Position numbers and translations under genes: made by a program
Source of the DNA: Shimazuella soli
GTDB taxonomy: Bacteria > Bacillota > Bacilli > Thermoactinomycetales > Thermoactinomycetaceae
Direction: 5' to 3'
Assembly (NCBI RefSeq): GCF_022511585.1
Contig: NZ_JAKWBN010000009.1
Span: 1 to 64,000 of the forward strand
Length of the DNA stretch: 64,000 nucleotides
Part shown: one piece after another, positions 1 through 6,546 of the stretch
Layout of the letters: each line of letters starts with the position of its first letter
Numbering within the stretch: the first letter of the stretch is position 1
The notes under the pieces: model-generated
Seen by the model: only the letters and a program-made list of their open reading frames with translations
What the model was told of the DNA's origin: nothing
The model's database searches: none

Positions 1-615
1 ACCCGTGGCTCCCACACCTGTAGCACCCGTAGATCCAGTGGCACCCGTAGCACCTGTAGCTCCAGCTGGTCCCTGTGGACCCGTGGCTCCCACACCTGTA
101 GCACCCGTAGATCCAGTGGCACCCGTAGCACCTGTAGCTCCAGCTGGTCCCTGTGGACCCGTGGCTCCCACACCTGTAGCACCCGTAGATCCAGTGGCAC
201 CTGTAGTTCCAGTGGCGCCCGTAGCACCTGTAGTTCCAGCTGGTCCCTGTGGACCCGTGGCTCCCACACCTGTAGCACCCGTAGATCCAGTGGCGCCCGT
301 AGTTCCAGTTGTCCCTGCTGGCCCCGGAGGTCCACCTGAGGGTCCAGTAGGTCCCGTGGCTCCAGTTGCTCCAGTAGTGCCTGTTGGTCCCGTTGGACAT
401 GTACATCCTTGTGGTGGTTGTGGTCGTGGAGGGAATATACCTGGGCATTGAGCCGGAGGGAATATACTGGAATTGCACCATAATTCTAAGGTTTTAAGCC
501 ATTCATCACGATAGTTAATATCCTCTCCCTCCTTTCTTTTATAAAAGGGATAAGTGTCGGAATTGCTGAGCTTGCCGTCATACTTTGTGTAATTGTTTCT
601 TTCGGGGAAGTGGGT
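1..615 (-). CDS. collagen-like Gly-X-Y repeat protein, partial, start unresolved
   Basis: Reading the minus strand gives a long run of Gly-X-Y triplets ([21 protein letters not shown]) from about position 405 to the window edge. It is preceded by a Cys/Pro-rich segment ([10 protein letters not shown]) and a hydrophilic N-terminal segment ending near [11 protein letters not shown]. This is the layout of bacterial collagen-like surface or exosporium proteins (BclA type). The gene runs off the left edge, so its C-terminal domain is unseen. The frame is open back to a TGA at 616-618 but holds no ATG, GTG or TTG with a ribosome binding site before the repeats. The same frame continues upstream of that TGA with protein-like sequence, so the gene may carry a nonsense mutation or use an unusual start. 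The proline-rich plus-strand frame over the same DNA is a shadow. Confidence 0.7.
2..331. repeat. 78-bp tandem repeats encoding the collagen-like segment
   Basis: Units beginning CCCGTGGCTCCCACACC start at about 2, 80, 158 and 254. Two units are 78 bp and the third is 96 bp because of an extra 18-bp block. All lengths are multiples of 9 bp, so the Gly-X-Y register is kept. Copies are almost identical, as expected for repeats that expand and contract by slippage. Confidence 0.85.
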
Positions 616-1031
616 TCAAAACGGACTCCAACAATTGCTCACTCCTAATTTCAGAGTATGCTGAGGAATACTTTTGTGCTCATTAGTGTTAGTACTTTTG
701 GACTGATTAGGATGGTTATAAATTCACGTTATAGAAGTCAAAAGGTACTTTGTCCTTTTGGGAATTTTTATAATGAGGAATTAAAACTTGATAAGTTACT
801 CGAAGATTACATGAACAGAGATTATTGAAGAAACATCAGAGATTAAAAAGGGAAGTACACTAAGTTAAACTAACTAGATTCTATTTAATATCTAAAGGCA
901 CTATTTTGGCAGTTTTCAGTCACCAATTCTCTCAAATAAACAATTATCATAGTAAATATAGAGAACTCATGATGGTACCTAAATTCTAGCGGGCTTAAGC
1001 CCGTTTTTATTTTTGTTAGGAGAGAGTATAG
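616..1031. other. intergenic region between collagen-like gene and prophage block
   Basis: No convincing gene. A 56-codon plus-strand frame (658-828, ending LLEDYMNRDY) is the longest open stretch but has no ribosome binding site. The minus strand at about 619-728 continues the collagen frame with protein-like sequence beyond the TGA at 616-618. A hairpin terminator closes the region at 990-1015. Confidence 0.5.
990..1015 (+). terminator. rho-independent terminator before the phage late block
   Basis: CGGGCTTAAGCCCG (990-1003), a GC-rich palindrome, is followed directly by TTTTTATTTTT. It lies 17 bp before the first phage gene and would insulate that gene from read-through. Confidence 0.7.
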
Positions 1032-2252
1032 GTGAATATCCTGAACATACAATTAGTATCAATAGAACAAATCAATCCAGCACTATACAATCCACGATTA
1101 GATCTCAAGTCAAGCAATCCTGAATATGCGAGGCTCAAACGTTCCATTGAGGAGTTTGGCTTTGTTGAGCCCTTGGTCTGGAATGAGCGAACGGGAAATC
1201 TCGTAGGTGGTCACCAACGGTTTAAAATCTTACTTGATCAAGGTAGAACAGAAGTAGAATGCTCCGTTGTGGATTTGGATGAGCAGAAAGAAAAAGCTCT
1301 CAACATTGCACTCAACAAAATTAGTGGTGATTGGGATCTATTGAGATTAAAAGATTTACTGGAAGAATTAGATGTAGGTGACTTTGATGTAGAGTTGACT
1401 GGATTTGACCATGAAGAGATTGAGGATTTGATGACGCAATTCTTTGTAGAAGCTGATCCAGAAGAAGATGACTTCGACGTAAATGTAGAGTTGGAAGGTA
1501 TAGAAGAAGCAATCACTCAAAAGGGAGATATCTGGCTACTAGGAAAGCATCGTCTAATCTGTGGGGATGCGACTTCTGCTGAAATATTCCAGCGATTAGT
1601 GAAGGATAAGTTGGTAGATATGGTTTTTACTGATCCACCCTATAACGTAGATTACACTGGAAAAACCAAGGAAGCTCTCAAAATCCAAAATGATAAAATG
1701 AACAACAGTCAATTCTATCAATTCTTATATGATGCTTTTACTAACATGATTGTCGTCACCAAATCGGGTGGCGGCATTTATATTTGTCATGCAGATAGTG
1801 AAGGGATCAACTTTCGGACTGCGATGATAGATGCAGGTTGGGAACTAAAGCAGTGCATCATCTGGGCAAAAAATGCGATGGTACTTGGCAGGCAGGATTA
1901 CCATTGGCAACATGAGCCTATCCTCTATGGATGGAAGCCGGGTGCTAGTCACCAATGGCATGGAGATCGAAAGCAAACCACGCTTTGGAATATCGATAGA
2001 CCATCTCGGAACAAAGATCATCCGACGATGAAACCTATTGGTATTCCTGCAAAAGCAATACAAAACTCCTCCAAACAAGGAGCCATTATACTTGATCCTT
2101 TTCTTGGTTCCGGTTCTACTTTGATGGCAGCAGAACAAACAAACCGAGTCTGTTATGGGATTGAACTAGATCCTATTTACTGTGATGTAATCGTGAAAAG
2201 GTGGGAGGAGTATACGAATCAGAAAGCGGTGAAAGAAGGTGGCGAGACCTGA
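1032..2252 (+). CDS. ParB-domain / site-specific DNA methyltransferase fusion
   Basis: A 406-aa phage-type modification enzyme. Residues about 5-125 form a ParB-like nuclease-fold domain (GGHQR at 59-63). Residues about 165-395 form an amino-methyltransferase with DPPY at 201-204 (motif IV) and FLGSGS near 357-362 (SAM-binding motif I). Motif IV before motif I indicates the beta circular permutation. Such fusions often sit next to terminase genes and methylate adenine-N6 or cytosine-N4 in phage DNA, probably against host restriction. The start is GTG 1032, 6 bp after GGAGAGAGTATAG. It overlaps the next gene by 14 bp, so the two are probably translationally coupled. Confidence 0.88.
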   Translation: MNILNIQLVSIEQINPALYNPRLDLKSSNPEYARLKRSIEEFGFVEPLVWNERTGNLVGGHQRFKILLDQGRTEVECSVVDLDEQKEKALNIALNKISGDWDLLRLKDLLEELDVGDFDVELTGFDHEEIEDLMTQFFVEADPEEDDFDVNVELEGIEEAITQKGDIWLLGKHRLICGDATSAEIFQRLVKDKLVDMVFTDPPYNVDYTGKTKEALKIQNDKMNNSQFYQFLYDAFTNMIVVTKSGGGIYICHADSEGINFRTAMIDAGWELKQCIIWAKNAMVLGRQDYHWQHEPILYGWKPGASHQWHGDRKQTTLWNIDRPSRNKDHPTMKPIGIPAKAIQNSSKQGAIILDPFLGSGSTLMAAEQTNRVCYGIELDPIYCDVIVKRWEEYTNQKAVKEGGET

Positions 2253-2673
2253 GAAATTAACACCAGAAGTACAACAAAAGATAGTAGATTCCCTTCGGAT
2301 GGGCAACTACATCGAAACAGCATCAGCTTATGCAGGAATCAATAAAACGACCCTGTATGATTGGCTAAAACGTGGTGCAAGAGAAAATAGGGGGAAGTAT
2401 AGGGCGTTTTCCAACGCAGTAGAAAAAGCAATGGCAGAAGCAGAAATGCGGGACGTGGCTCTTATTGCACAAGCGGCAAAGGAGAACTGGCAGGCGGCTG
2501 CGTGGCGACTAGAGCGTAAGTATCCGGCTCGTTGGGGTAGGAAGACACAGCATGAGGTTACTGGCAAAGAAGGTGGTCCAGTAGAGATTACTGATCCGAA
2601 ACGACAACTGATAGAGAAGCTGAATGCTCTGGTAAAACGGAAGGAAACGGACCACGAGGAAAACCCGATCTAG
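2239..2673 (+). CDS. phage terminase small subunit (TerS)
   Basis: A 144-aa DNA-recognition subunit of the packaging motor. The N-terminal half carries a helix-turn-helix (IETASAYAGINKTTLYDWL, about residues 22-40) followed by a long helical segment. TerS binds the pac or cos site and hands DNA to TerL. The start is GTG 2239 inside the methyltransferase 3' end. Its last residues, HEENPI, are encoded by a copy of the terminator repeat that recurs after each reverse-strand cassette. TerL does not follow directly: about 2.5 kb of reverse-strand cassettes separate the two subunits, which is unusual. Confidence 0.85.
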   Translation: MARPEKLTPEVQQKIVDSLRMGNYIETASAYAGINKTTLYDWLKRGARENRGKYRAFSNAVEKAMAEAEMRDVALIAQAAKENWQAAAWRLERKYPARWGRKTQHEVTGKEGGPVEITDPKRQLIEKLNALVKRKETDHEENPI

Positions 2674-2685
2674 TCGGGCTCCCTT
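2653..2685 (-). terminator. repeat-type terminator, copy 1 (cassette 1)
   Basis: CACGAGGAAAACCCGATC followed by TAGTCGGG. In minus sense this is the stem CCCGA/TCGGG followed by TTTTCC, ending the 2709-2900 gene. The same bases encode the TerS C-terminus and stop codon. It is the first of four near-identical copies (also 3060, 3518, 4123). Confidence 0.75.
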
Positions 2686-2708
2686 GTTAGGTAGAAGGGA
2701 TGGTATAT

Positions 2709-2900
2709 TTATTCTACTTCTACATAGTTGGCGATGGTTGCTAGTGCTTCGTGGTAGTTTCCGCAAGCCATCACCTCTTTTGCCATTTTATTGGCTTGTT
2801 CCGGTTGTCCTCCTCTTCTTAGTGCTTGGCTGGCAAGTCCGATGAGGTTAAAAATATTTCCGTTTGCTCCGATTAATTTTGCTACAGGCTTGGTTGTCAT
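2709..2900 (-). CDS. cassette 1: small conserved hypothetical protein
   Basis: A 63-aa protein beginning MTTKPVAKLIGANGNIFNL and ending NYVEVE. The start is ATG 2900, preceded in minus sense by CTAGGAGGAATACAACC, so the longer upstream open frame is not used. It is one compact helical domain. Similar small proteins (a KLIG-NIF-L core with a C-terminal Y-V-E) occur in Bacillota mobile elements, with no function that I know of. It is the first of five reverse-strand units between TerS and TerL, each with its own promoter and terminator. That layout favours an autonomously expressed moron such as an anti-defence or exclusion protein. This role is inferred from position only. Confidence 0.75.
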   Translation of the reverse strand: MTTKPVAKLIGANGNIFNLIGLASQALRRGGQPEQANKMAKEVMACGNYHEALATIANYVEVE

Positions 2901-2942
2901 GGTTGTATTCCTCCTAGTTGTCGTGTGCCTTTTGGCATTGTC

Positions 2943-2996
2943 ATCATAGCTCTGTTTTTGGTAGTAATCAACTAATTTATCAAATAATTCCTTAAT
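2943..2996 (-). promoter_or_regulatory. cassette 1 promoter
   Basis: In minus sense: TTAAGGAATTATTTGATAAA, then -35 TTGATT (2971-2966), a 17-bp spacer with CAGAGC, and -10 TATGAT (2948-2943). The -35, spacer end and upstream AAGGAA block recur ahead of all five cassettes. Confidence 0.75.
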
Positions 2997-3059
2997 GAAT
3001 TTTAAACAAAATGTTGATGGAAATGAGATAGAGGAATACCATGATTGTCCATGTACGCT

Positions 3060-3092
3060 CACAAGGAAAACCCGATCTAGTCGGGTTCCCTT
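3060..3092 (-). terminator. repeat-type terminator, copy 2 (cassette 2)
   Basis: Stem CCCGA/TCGGG with loop CTAGA, then TTTTCC in minus sense. It is preceded by the shared CCATGTACGCTCAC block and follows the stop of the 3105-3350 gene. Confidence 0.75.
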
Positions 3093-3104
3093 GGTAGGGA
3101 AGGT

Positions 3105-3350
3105 TTATTGTGCTACATCCTCGTCATCGTAGTATTTCTCTAGTTCAGGAGAGTGGTCTCCTATTTGGAATTTCTTTTTTAGTGCTCGTAAGGCATAAAT
3201 CGTATCCTCAAATGTTTCATAGTAGGGGTGGCGGAATTGTTCCACTTCGTTGTCGTCTGCATAGGATTCTAGTGCGTCTAGTAAAAGGTCTACCTCTTCT
3301 TCTACGATTCGCCAAGGAATGAATGTGGTATAACGGTTGATTTTTGCCAT
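3105..3350 (-). CDS. cassette 2: small acidic hypothetical protein
   Basis: An 81-aa protein starting MAKINRYTTFIPWRIVEEE at ATG 3350, 8 bp after GGAGG. An ATG five codons upstream overlaps the ribosome binding site and is less likely. It is strongly acidic (EEEVDLLLDALESYADD in the middle, YYDDEDVAQ at the end) and predicted helical. I do not recognise the family. Acidic, compact proteins of this kind are common among phage-encoded DNA mimics and inhibitors, but nothing here proves that. It has its own promoter (3404-3456) and terminator (3060-3092). Confidence 0.72.
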   Translation of the reverse strand: MAKINRYTTFIPWRIVEEEVDLLLDALESYADDNEVEQFRHPYYETFEDTIYALRALKKKFQIGDHSPELEKYYDDEDVAQ

Positions 3351-3403
3351 ATGAAGTACCTCCATGCTGTTGGGTATTGGGTTGTTTGTCTTTTAGCACT
3401 GTC

Positions 3404-3456
3404 ATCATAGCTCTGTATTTGGTAATGATCAACTTATTTATAATATATTTCCTTTT
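3404..3456 (-). promoter_or_regulatory. cassette 2 promoter
   Basis: Minus sense: AAAGGAAATATATTATAAA, then -35 TTGATC (3432-3427), 17-bp spacer ending CAGAGC, -10 TATGAT (3409-3404). Same architecture as the other cassettes. Confidence 0.75.
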
Positions 3457-3517
3457 GAATCGAAAAGAATTTTAATGGAGATAAAACAAAGAGATGGACT
3501 TGTTTTCCATGTATGCT

Positions 3518-3551
3518 CACGAGGAAAACCCGATCTATATCGGGCTCCCTT
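3518..3551 (-). terminator. repeat-type terminator, copy 3 (cassette 3)
   Basis: CACGAGGAAAACCCGATC then TATATCGGG. Minus-sense stem CCCGATAT/ATCGGG followed by TTTTCC. The preceding block CCATGTATGCTCAC is shared with copy 2. Confidence 0.75.
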
Positions 3552-3561
3552 CCCTTACGGA

Positions 3562-3960
3562 TTAAAGGGAAAAGTTAGGCTTGGTTAGGGCTTGTACGAG
3601 TAGGTTAAGGTGTAAGGAGTTGTTCGTCCACGTTACGCCCCAGCGGTAGTCGTCGTTCCAACTGAGGGCGGCGGTGATGGTATACCCGATACCAAGCCCC
3701 GTTGCTGGTTGTACGGTTACCTTGATATCCGGTCCGGCTATTACCCTTCCTTCGGCTAGGTATCGTTCAATCGTTGGGCTGATTCGCTTTTTCGCTTCTT
3801 CTTCTTTATCGATTGCGTATTGGTAAAGGATACCGTCTAGTTCTTCTACTATTGTTTTTAGCTTGGAGCCGATGGCGTGGATATGCTTGGGTTCAGCCCT
3901 CTTTTGTTCAGCGTAGCTCCATTCTTGAAAAGTGTTTCGCAAGTTTTTTACTAATTTCAT
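3562..3960 (-). CDS. cassette 3: hypothetical protein, paralogue of cassette 4
   Basis: A 132-aa protein with start ATG 3960 after CTAGGAGGAATACACAAA. The N-terminal half is helical with a charged stretch (DKEEEAKKR) and the C-terminal half looks like a small beta-rich domain (GLGIGYTITAALSWNDDYRW). It shares two blocks with the cassette 4 product: an HxIGS-L motif near residue 28-33 (HAIGSKL / HEIGSGL) and the C-terminal pattern LNL-[LM]-[VI]-QAL--xNF-L. The two genes therefore look like diverged duplicates. Their leaders are nearly identical over about 32 bp. Function unknown; the position suggests a phage moron. Confidence 0.75.
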   Translation of the reverse strand: MKLVKNLRNTFQEWSYAEQKRAEPKHIHAIGSKLKTIVEELDGILYQYAIDKEEEAKKRISPTIERYLAEGRVIAGPDIKVTVQPATGLGIGYTITAALSWNDDYRWGVTWTNNSLHLNLLVQALTKPNFSL

Positions 3961-4005
3961 TTTGTGTATTCCTCCTAGATGTAGGCGTTCTTTGCTTGCA
4001 TGAAC

Positions 4006-4060
4006 ACATTAGCTCTGATTTTGGGATTAATCAACTATTTTATCAAATATTTCCTTAATT
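4006..4060 (-). promoter_or_regulatory. cassette 3 promoter
   Basis: Minus sense: AATTAAGGAAATATTTGATA, then -35 TTGATT (4034-4029), 17-bp spacer ending CAGAGC, -10 TAATGT (4011-4006). Confidence 0.75.
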
Positions 4061-4122
4061 AATTTTGAGTGAAAGTAGGATGGAGACAGGTGGAGAAATA
4101 CACAGGTTTATCCATTGACGAT

Positions 4123-4155
4123 CACGAGGAAAACCCGATTCAAATCGGGTCTTCT
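4123..4155 (-). terminator. repeat-type terminator, copy 4 (cassette 4)
   Basis: CACGAGGAAAACCCGATT then CAAATCGGGT. Minus-sense stem ACCCGAT/ATCGGGT followed by TTTCC. It is the most diverged of the four copies. Confidence 0.72.
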
Positions 4156-4167
4156 TTAGGGGGAAGG

Positions 4168-4563
4168 TTATAGCTGGAAGTTGTTATCGACTAAGGCTTG
4201 TATCATTAGGTTTAAGGCTTTCGGACTTTCTTCGTAGGTGAAGAAGAATCCCTTGAATGTTTGGTCGTTCGGTAGCAGATATATATTGTATCCCGTTTCG
4301 TATTCCTTTTCATTTTCATACCTTTCTATTCGTATGGTGAAGTTTTTCCCTGCTAGATAAACATTATCTTTTTGTGTATCGGTTACTTGGAAATCTACGA
4401 TGGGATTGGATCTTGTTTCAAATGCTTCAGGATGCTCGATTCGGTAAGCGAATAGTTGCTGGTTTAATCCTGAACCTATTTCGTGAATTTGTTTCTTGGT
4501 CGTGTTGTAATTTTGAAAAGTTGCTTGATTCAAAAGGTCTCTTACTTGGTGCGCGATATTCAT
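4168..4563 (-). CDS. cassette 4: hypothetical protein, paralogue of cassette 3
   Basis: A 131-aa protein with start ATG 4563 behind CTAGGGGGATTACACT. It has a helical N-terminus (QVRDLLNQATFQNY), an HEIGSGL motif and a C-terminal beta-rich half ending LNLMIQALVDNNFQL, matching the cassette 3 product in blocks although overall identity is low. Lengths are almost equal (131 and 132 aa). The conserved edges and divergent middle suggest a protein under diversifying selection, for example one interacting with a variable host target. This is inference: no domain is recognised. Confidence 0.75.
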   Translation of the reverse strand: MNIAHQVRDLLNQATFQNYNTTKKQIHEIGSGLNQQLFAYRIEHPEAFETRSNPIVDFQVTDTQKDNVYLAGKNFTIRIERYENEKEYETGYNIYLLPNDQTFKGFFFTYEESPKALNLMIQALVDNNFQL

Positions 4564-4606
4564 AGTGTAATCCCCCTAGGTGTACAAGTTCTTTGCTTGC
4601 ATGAAC

Positions 4607-4662
4607 ACATTAGCTCTGATGACAGGACAAAGCAACCAAATTTATAAAAATATTCCTTAATA
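4607..4662 (-). promoter_or_regulatory. cassette 4 promoter
   Basis: Minus sense: TATTAAGGAATATTTTTATA, then -35 TTGCTT (4635-4630, weaker), 17-bp spacer ending CAGAGC, -10 TAATGT (4612-4607). Confidence 0.72.
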
Positions 4663-4685
4663 AAGTGTGGACGTAGAACGACAAA

Positions 4686-4706
4686 CAGCCCGGTTTTTGA
4701 CCGGAC
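4686..4706 (-). terminator. cassette 5 terminator (unrelated sequence)
   Basis: Stem CCGGT/ACCGG (4690-4694 and 4700-4704) with loop CAAAA, then GGCTGTTTG in minus sense. It occupies the same position as the four repeat-type terminators but is not homologous to them. Confidence 0.5.
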
Positions 4707-4713
4707 ATTTCCT

Positions 4714-5094
4714 TTATAAATAGTTCGGTATATCGTAGCCCATTTCAAATAGTTTTTTGCTATCTGCAGGGAGCAGGAGCCAATAGTGGTCATCATCTCC
4801 TACGAGAATATGGGTAGGAAGGTGATCAAGGTTTTGAGCGTTTACGGCATGCTTCAAATGGCGGAATCGGTGAAGGGGTCCAAGCAAATTCAAATCTTCT
4901 CGAGTGATTTTCTCCCCTTCCGATTCGATATCGATCAGGTAGTCTTCCTCTGCAATCAGCCTTCTCGCGTGTCTTGGCTCGGTTACGCAGTATTGTAGAT
5001 CCTCATTTACGATTACAACGAACTGCTCCTTGTTGTAGTACATGTAATGGTAGGCTTCTGCTTTACTTGGAAATATTTTTACTTTTGGTTTCAT
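4714..5094 (-). CDS. cassette 5: hypothetical protein
   Basis: A 126-aa protein, start ATG 5094 behind CTAGGAGGAACACC. It is a mixed alpha/beta protein: KVKIFPSKAEAYHYMYY at the N-terminus, then VVIVNEDLQYCVTEP and a C-terminal WLLLPADSKKLFEMGY. The N-terminus resembles a short beta-hairpin domain but I cannot assign a family. It lies closest to TerL, and its promoter starts only about 17 bp before the TerL frame on the other strand. Role unknown; the cassette layout is the only clue. Confidence 0.75.
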   Translation of the reverse strand: MKPKVKIFPSKAEAYHYMYYNKEQFVVIVNEDLQYCVTEPRHARRLIAEEDYLIDIESEGEKITREDLNLLGPLHRFRHLKHAVNAQNLDHLPTHILVGDDDHYWLLLPADSKKLFEMGYDIPNYL

Positions 5095-5139
5095 GGTGTT
5101 CCTCCTAGGTGTTTGCTTGCTTATCGCTTAGGCACACAC

Positions 5140-5196
5140 AGATTACCTCTGTGTTTCGGCTTAATCAACCAATTATGAGAAAATATTCCTTAATAA
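5140..5196 (-). promoter_or_regulatory. cassette 5 promoter
   Basis: Minus sense: TATTAAGGAATATTTTCTCA, then -35 TTGATT (5168-5163), 17-bp spacer with CAGAGG, -10 TAATCT (5145-5140). It lies just upstream of TerL and points away from it. Confidence 0.75.
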
Positions 5197-5212
5197 AATT
5201 TGTCTGCAAAGT

Positions 5213-6535
5213 GTGATGAATGTGGAGCTATCAAGAACGGAAAACGAATCCATCGCGATGCAAGTGAGCCAGCTTCTGGAGGAAGAACGAAAGCAACTGT
5301 TGGATGCATTATCCAACGAAGAAGCAAATGCCCTTTTGTACCAATGGGAGTTTTGGGCTCGACCCAATCAACTCCCACCAAAGGGAAATTGGCGGACATG
5401 GCTTCTCCTTGCCGGACGTGGCTTTGGAAAAACCAGAACAGGGGCAGAGTATATTATCGAGCAGGTCAAGACAGGGAAAGCCACACGGGTAGCACTTGTC
5501 GCCCCTACACCAGCGGATGCAAGGGATGTCATGATCCAAGGGGAAAGCGGCATCTTAACCATCAGCCCACCTTGGTTTATGCCAAAGTATGAGCCTTCGA
5601 AGCGCAGGATTACATGGCCAAATGGGGCGATTGCTACCATTTATTCTGGGGCACATCCGGATCAACTACGTGGACCACAACATGAATTAGCGTGGGCGGA
5701 TGAACTTGCAGCTTGGAAATATCCGCAAGAGACATGGGATATGCTGATGTTTGGACTTCGGTTAGGTACAAATCCAAGGGTAGTCGTTACCACCACACCT
5801 AAACCAATCCCTGTCGTGCAGTCGCTTGTAAAAGCACAGACCACAGCGGTAACCAAGGGTTCTACGTTTGATAATGCAGTAAACCTAGCTCCTGCTTTCT
5901 TGGAACAAATCGTTTCCAAATATGAAGGAACACGTTTGGGAAGGCAGGAGTTATATGCAGAGATTTTAGATGATGTACCGGGTGCTTTATGGAAGCGTCA
6001 AATGTTGGAAGATACCCGTGTCCCCACACACCCTGATTTGATTCGGGTTGTGATTGGGATCGATCCAGCTGCAACGGAAAACGAGGAATCGGATGAAACA
6101 GGCATTGTGGTAGTTGGCAAAGGGGTGGATGGACATGCCTATGTCCTAGATGATCTTTCCCTTCATGCTTCTCCCGATGGTTGGGCTCGAACGGCTGTCT
6201 CTGCTTACTATGATTTTGAAGCAGATCGGATAGTAGCAGAGACCAACAACGGTGGAGATATGGTCGAACACACCATCCGAACCGTAGACAAGACGGTTTC
6301 TTACAAGAAGGTACACGCCAGCAGAGGGAAACTGACACGAGCAGAACCGATTGCTGCTTTATATGAACAAGGGAAGGTACACCATGTGGGAAGCTTTGGA
6401 ACGTTAGAAGATCAGATGTGTACATGGGCTCCCAGTCAGATGCAGTCTCCAGATCGGATGGATGCACTGGTGTGGGCATTAACGGAATTGATGTTAAAGA
6501 AAGACAAACCAACCGTGAAAGCAAGAGTGGTCTAG
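5213..6535 (+). CDS. phage terminase large subunit (TerL)
   Basis: A 440-aa packaging motor ATPase/nuclease. The N-terminal ATPase has the Walker A motif GRGFGKT at 68-74 and the Walker B WADE at 161-164. The C-terminal RNase H-like nuclease has IGIDPAA with the metal-binding Asp near 284, and a terminal MDALVWAL with another acidic ligand. The length is normal for this class. The start is uncertain: GTG 5213 and ATG 5216 have no good ribosome binding site. That fits a junction created when the reverse-strand cassettes came to lie immediately upstream, separating this gene from TerS. Confidence 0.92.
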   Translation: MMNVELSRTENESIAMQVSQLLEEERKQLLDALSNEEANALLYQWEFWARPNQLPPKGNWRTWLLLAGRGFGKTRTGAEYIIEQVKTGKATRVALVAPTPADARDVMIQGESGILTISPPWFMPKYEPSKRRITWPNGAIATIYSGAHPDQLRGPQHELAWADELAAWKYPQETWDMLMFGLRLGTNPRVVVTTTPKPIPVVQSLVKAQTTAVTKGSTFDNAVNLAPAFLEQIVSKYEGTRLGRQELYAEILDDVPGALWKRQMLEDTRVPTHPDLIRVVIGIDPAATENEESDETGIVVVGKGVDGHAYVLDDLSLHASPDGWARTAVSAYYDFEADRIVAETNNGGDMVEHTIRTVDKTVSYKKVHASRGKLTRAEPIAALYEQGKVHHVGSFGTLEDQMCTWAPSQMQSPDRMDALVWALTELMLKKDKPTVKARVV

Positions 6536-6546
6536 GAGGTGAACAA

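Noticed and set aside
2-331. CRISPR-like tandem repeats
   Set aside because: Units of 78-96 bp with no unique spacers, in register with a coding repeat.
5-451. Plus-strand proline/valine-rich 148-aa open frame
   Set aside because: It is the reverse-strand shadow of the Gly-X-Y collagen repeats; the minus frame gives perfect triplet periodicity.
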